This document shows, piece by piece, positions 62,816 through 64,000 of a stretch of 64,000 bases of DNA; positions within the stretch are counted from its first letter, which is position 1; each line of letters opens with the position of its first letter. The stretch is from Sipunculus nudus (lineage: Eukaryota; Annelida; Sipuncula; Golfingiida; Sipunculidae). The DNA lies in the NCBI GenBank assembly GCA_026874595.1, contig CM049317.1, positions 1,357,108 through 1,421,107 on the forward strand. The letters run 5' to 3'. The notes below the pieces were generated by a model. That model was given only the letters and a program-made list of their open reading frames with translations, ran no database searches and was not told the origin of the DNA. The translations under genes and the position numbers were made by a program.

Positions 62816-64000
62816 TCAAAGTGTTTTATTTTTTGCAGGCTTTTCATTCCGTTTTAATCGATTCATGAATCACTGGGTATATTTTAGAATGTGAAGTTAA
62901 ATATAGAGAATTGAGAAATCGCTAAAGATTTCGCTATAAGTATACGTCCCTCCAGCGTCAACTTTTTTGTTCTCCATATTTTGAAGGTGTTTTCTAGACT
63001 TTTTAATTTATCATTAGATTAAATTCAACCATTTTTTATTGTGTCTCACTGAAATTAATTCTTAACACTTTGATTATTGAAATGAATCTATAAATAGATA
63101 TTTTAATCTATCCGAGAAGAATTAATATAATTCAGTGGTTTATCCATCATCAATTATAATTTAGTTTTCAACTTTTCCTGCATCCGCACAATGCCGGAAA
63201 AGCAATGGTAAGGTCTTGTAAATCAGTCTGCACACACTCCGTCAGTTGCTGATACAGGTGTTTTGCACCCATTAAAGTGTTAAAAAGATTAAAAAGAATA
63301 AAAAAGAATATTGATTACATATTGACAATCATTGGAGGCGTAATGGCTTGAACAAAATCATTTTATAAACATATTGTTTTCTATTTTGTCTCTTTATAAT
63401 AGTATAAAATTGGCTGAGTGATTAAACATTACCTTAAAGGAAATGTTTATATATGGCACTCGTATGGTTGCCAATTATTTTCTAATCTTTGGTGTCATTG
63501 TCACCAATGTGTATGTAATTTGCCTCGAAGCAATTCTATTTCCACATATTTGAAAGGATATTATTTTACTACGCCGATTGTGTACGTGATAGCTTTGGGA
63601 CATTGTGGACGTTAGGTTGTGACTCCCACAAACAGAAAACAGAGTCGTTATCTTTTTAGTCTGAGTCGCACTGTGTGGTGGCTGTTCTTTACATCACGTC
63701 GACTGATGATCTGCTCTGTCTGTGATGTTGATTGGTGGTCAGTGTCAGGGTCAGACTAAAGTTCGAACCTTTAACAGAATTCTGCATGGACACTCATGAC
63801 ATATATGGCGTACACATAGATTGAGATCAAAATAATGATACATGAATGTTATGACAAATGTATTAACTATATACAAGCAAAGTATATATAAAAAATAGGT
63901 GGCATATTGTCCCAGTTGAATTTTAGTTTTCAAAATGTCCAAACTGTAAAGGTTAAGGTCAACCACTAGACATACAATCCTTTACTCCGTCACCAGGTTA
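62816..64000. other. Right end of window, no gene recognised
   Basis: AT-rich sequence. 63225-63410 is weakly similar to 39920-40080 downstream of gene D. No exon could be supported. Confidence 0.4.

Overview
This is a window of animal nuclear DNA: AT-rich, with GT-AG split genes, long introns and very large minisatellite blocks. Paired C-type lectin-like receptor genes, degenerate non-LTR retrotransposons and CCGT-rich dispersed repeats suggest a lophotrochozoan, most likely a bivalve mollusc. That placement is inference; the species cannot be told from the sequence. Exon models were built by hand from splice sites, reading phase and domain logic. No transcript or database evidence was available.

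Genes, left to right. (E) 11471-12853 (+) is the 3' end of a membrane receptor: a transmembrane exon and a tyrosine/cysteine-rich tail exon. Its ectodomain is not seen. (A) 14984-19108 (-) is a complete receptor: signal peptide, two split C-type lectin-like domains (CTLDs), short stalk, transmembrane segment (TM), tyrosine-rich tail. (B) 25780-32789 (-) is a paralogue of A with the same layout. (D) 35584-39457 (+) is an intracellular ZU5-UPA protein without a death domain and with a very basic C-terminus. (C) 44794-53769 (-) has a signal peptide, two CTLDs, a Ser/Thr/Pro stalk and a TM, followed by a cytoplasmic ZU5-UPA module whose exon layout matches gene D. It resembles the UNC5 netrin-receptor plan with lectin-like domains in place of Ig/TSP domains and no death domain. 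Gene C, beside its ZU5-UPA relative D and its CTLD relatives A and B, is the main biological discovery candidate here.

The tails of A, B and E carry several YxN motifs (Grb2-SH2 type), and E also has a YxxM (PI3K type). The cluster therefore reads as a small family of cell-surface recognition receptors with two alternative signalling outputs: phosphotyrosine tails (A, B, E) or ZU5-UPA (C, with D as a possible soluble partner). This is inference from motifs.

Repeats: a 48-bp minisatellite (1-7275), a 45-bp minisatellite whose unit contains a perfect splice donor (7560-11205), a 36-bp array (21205-23772), and two 30-bp arrays with a 300-bp higher-order period (40640-44740) lying between the 3' ends of D and C. 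The 36-bp array is, on the minus strand, an in-frame multiplication of the reverse-transcriptase motif EEQAGFRRG of a LINE whose remainder follows directly (20160-21204). Two copies of a ~520-bp dispersed element (23775, 62297), a second LINE relic (57400-57830), a ~180-bp tandem repeat interrupted by an insertion (60100-61640) and several AT microsatellites fill the rest. From 53770 to 64000 no gene was recognised.
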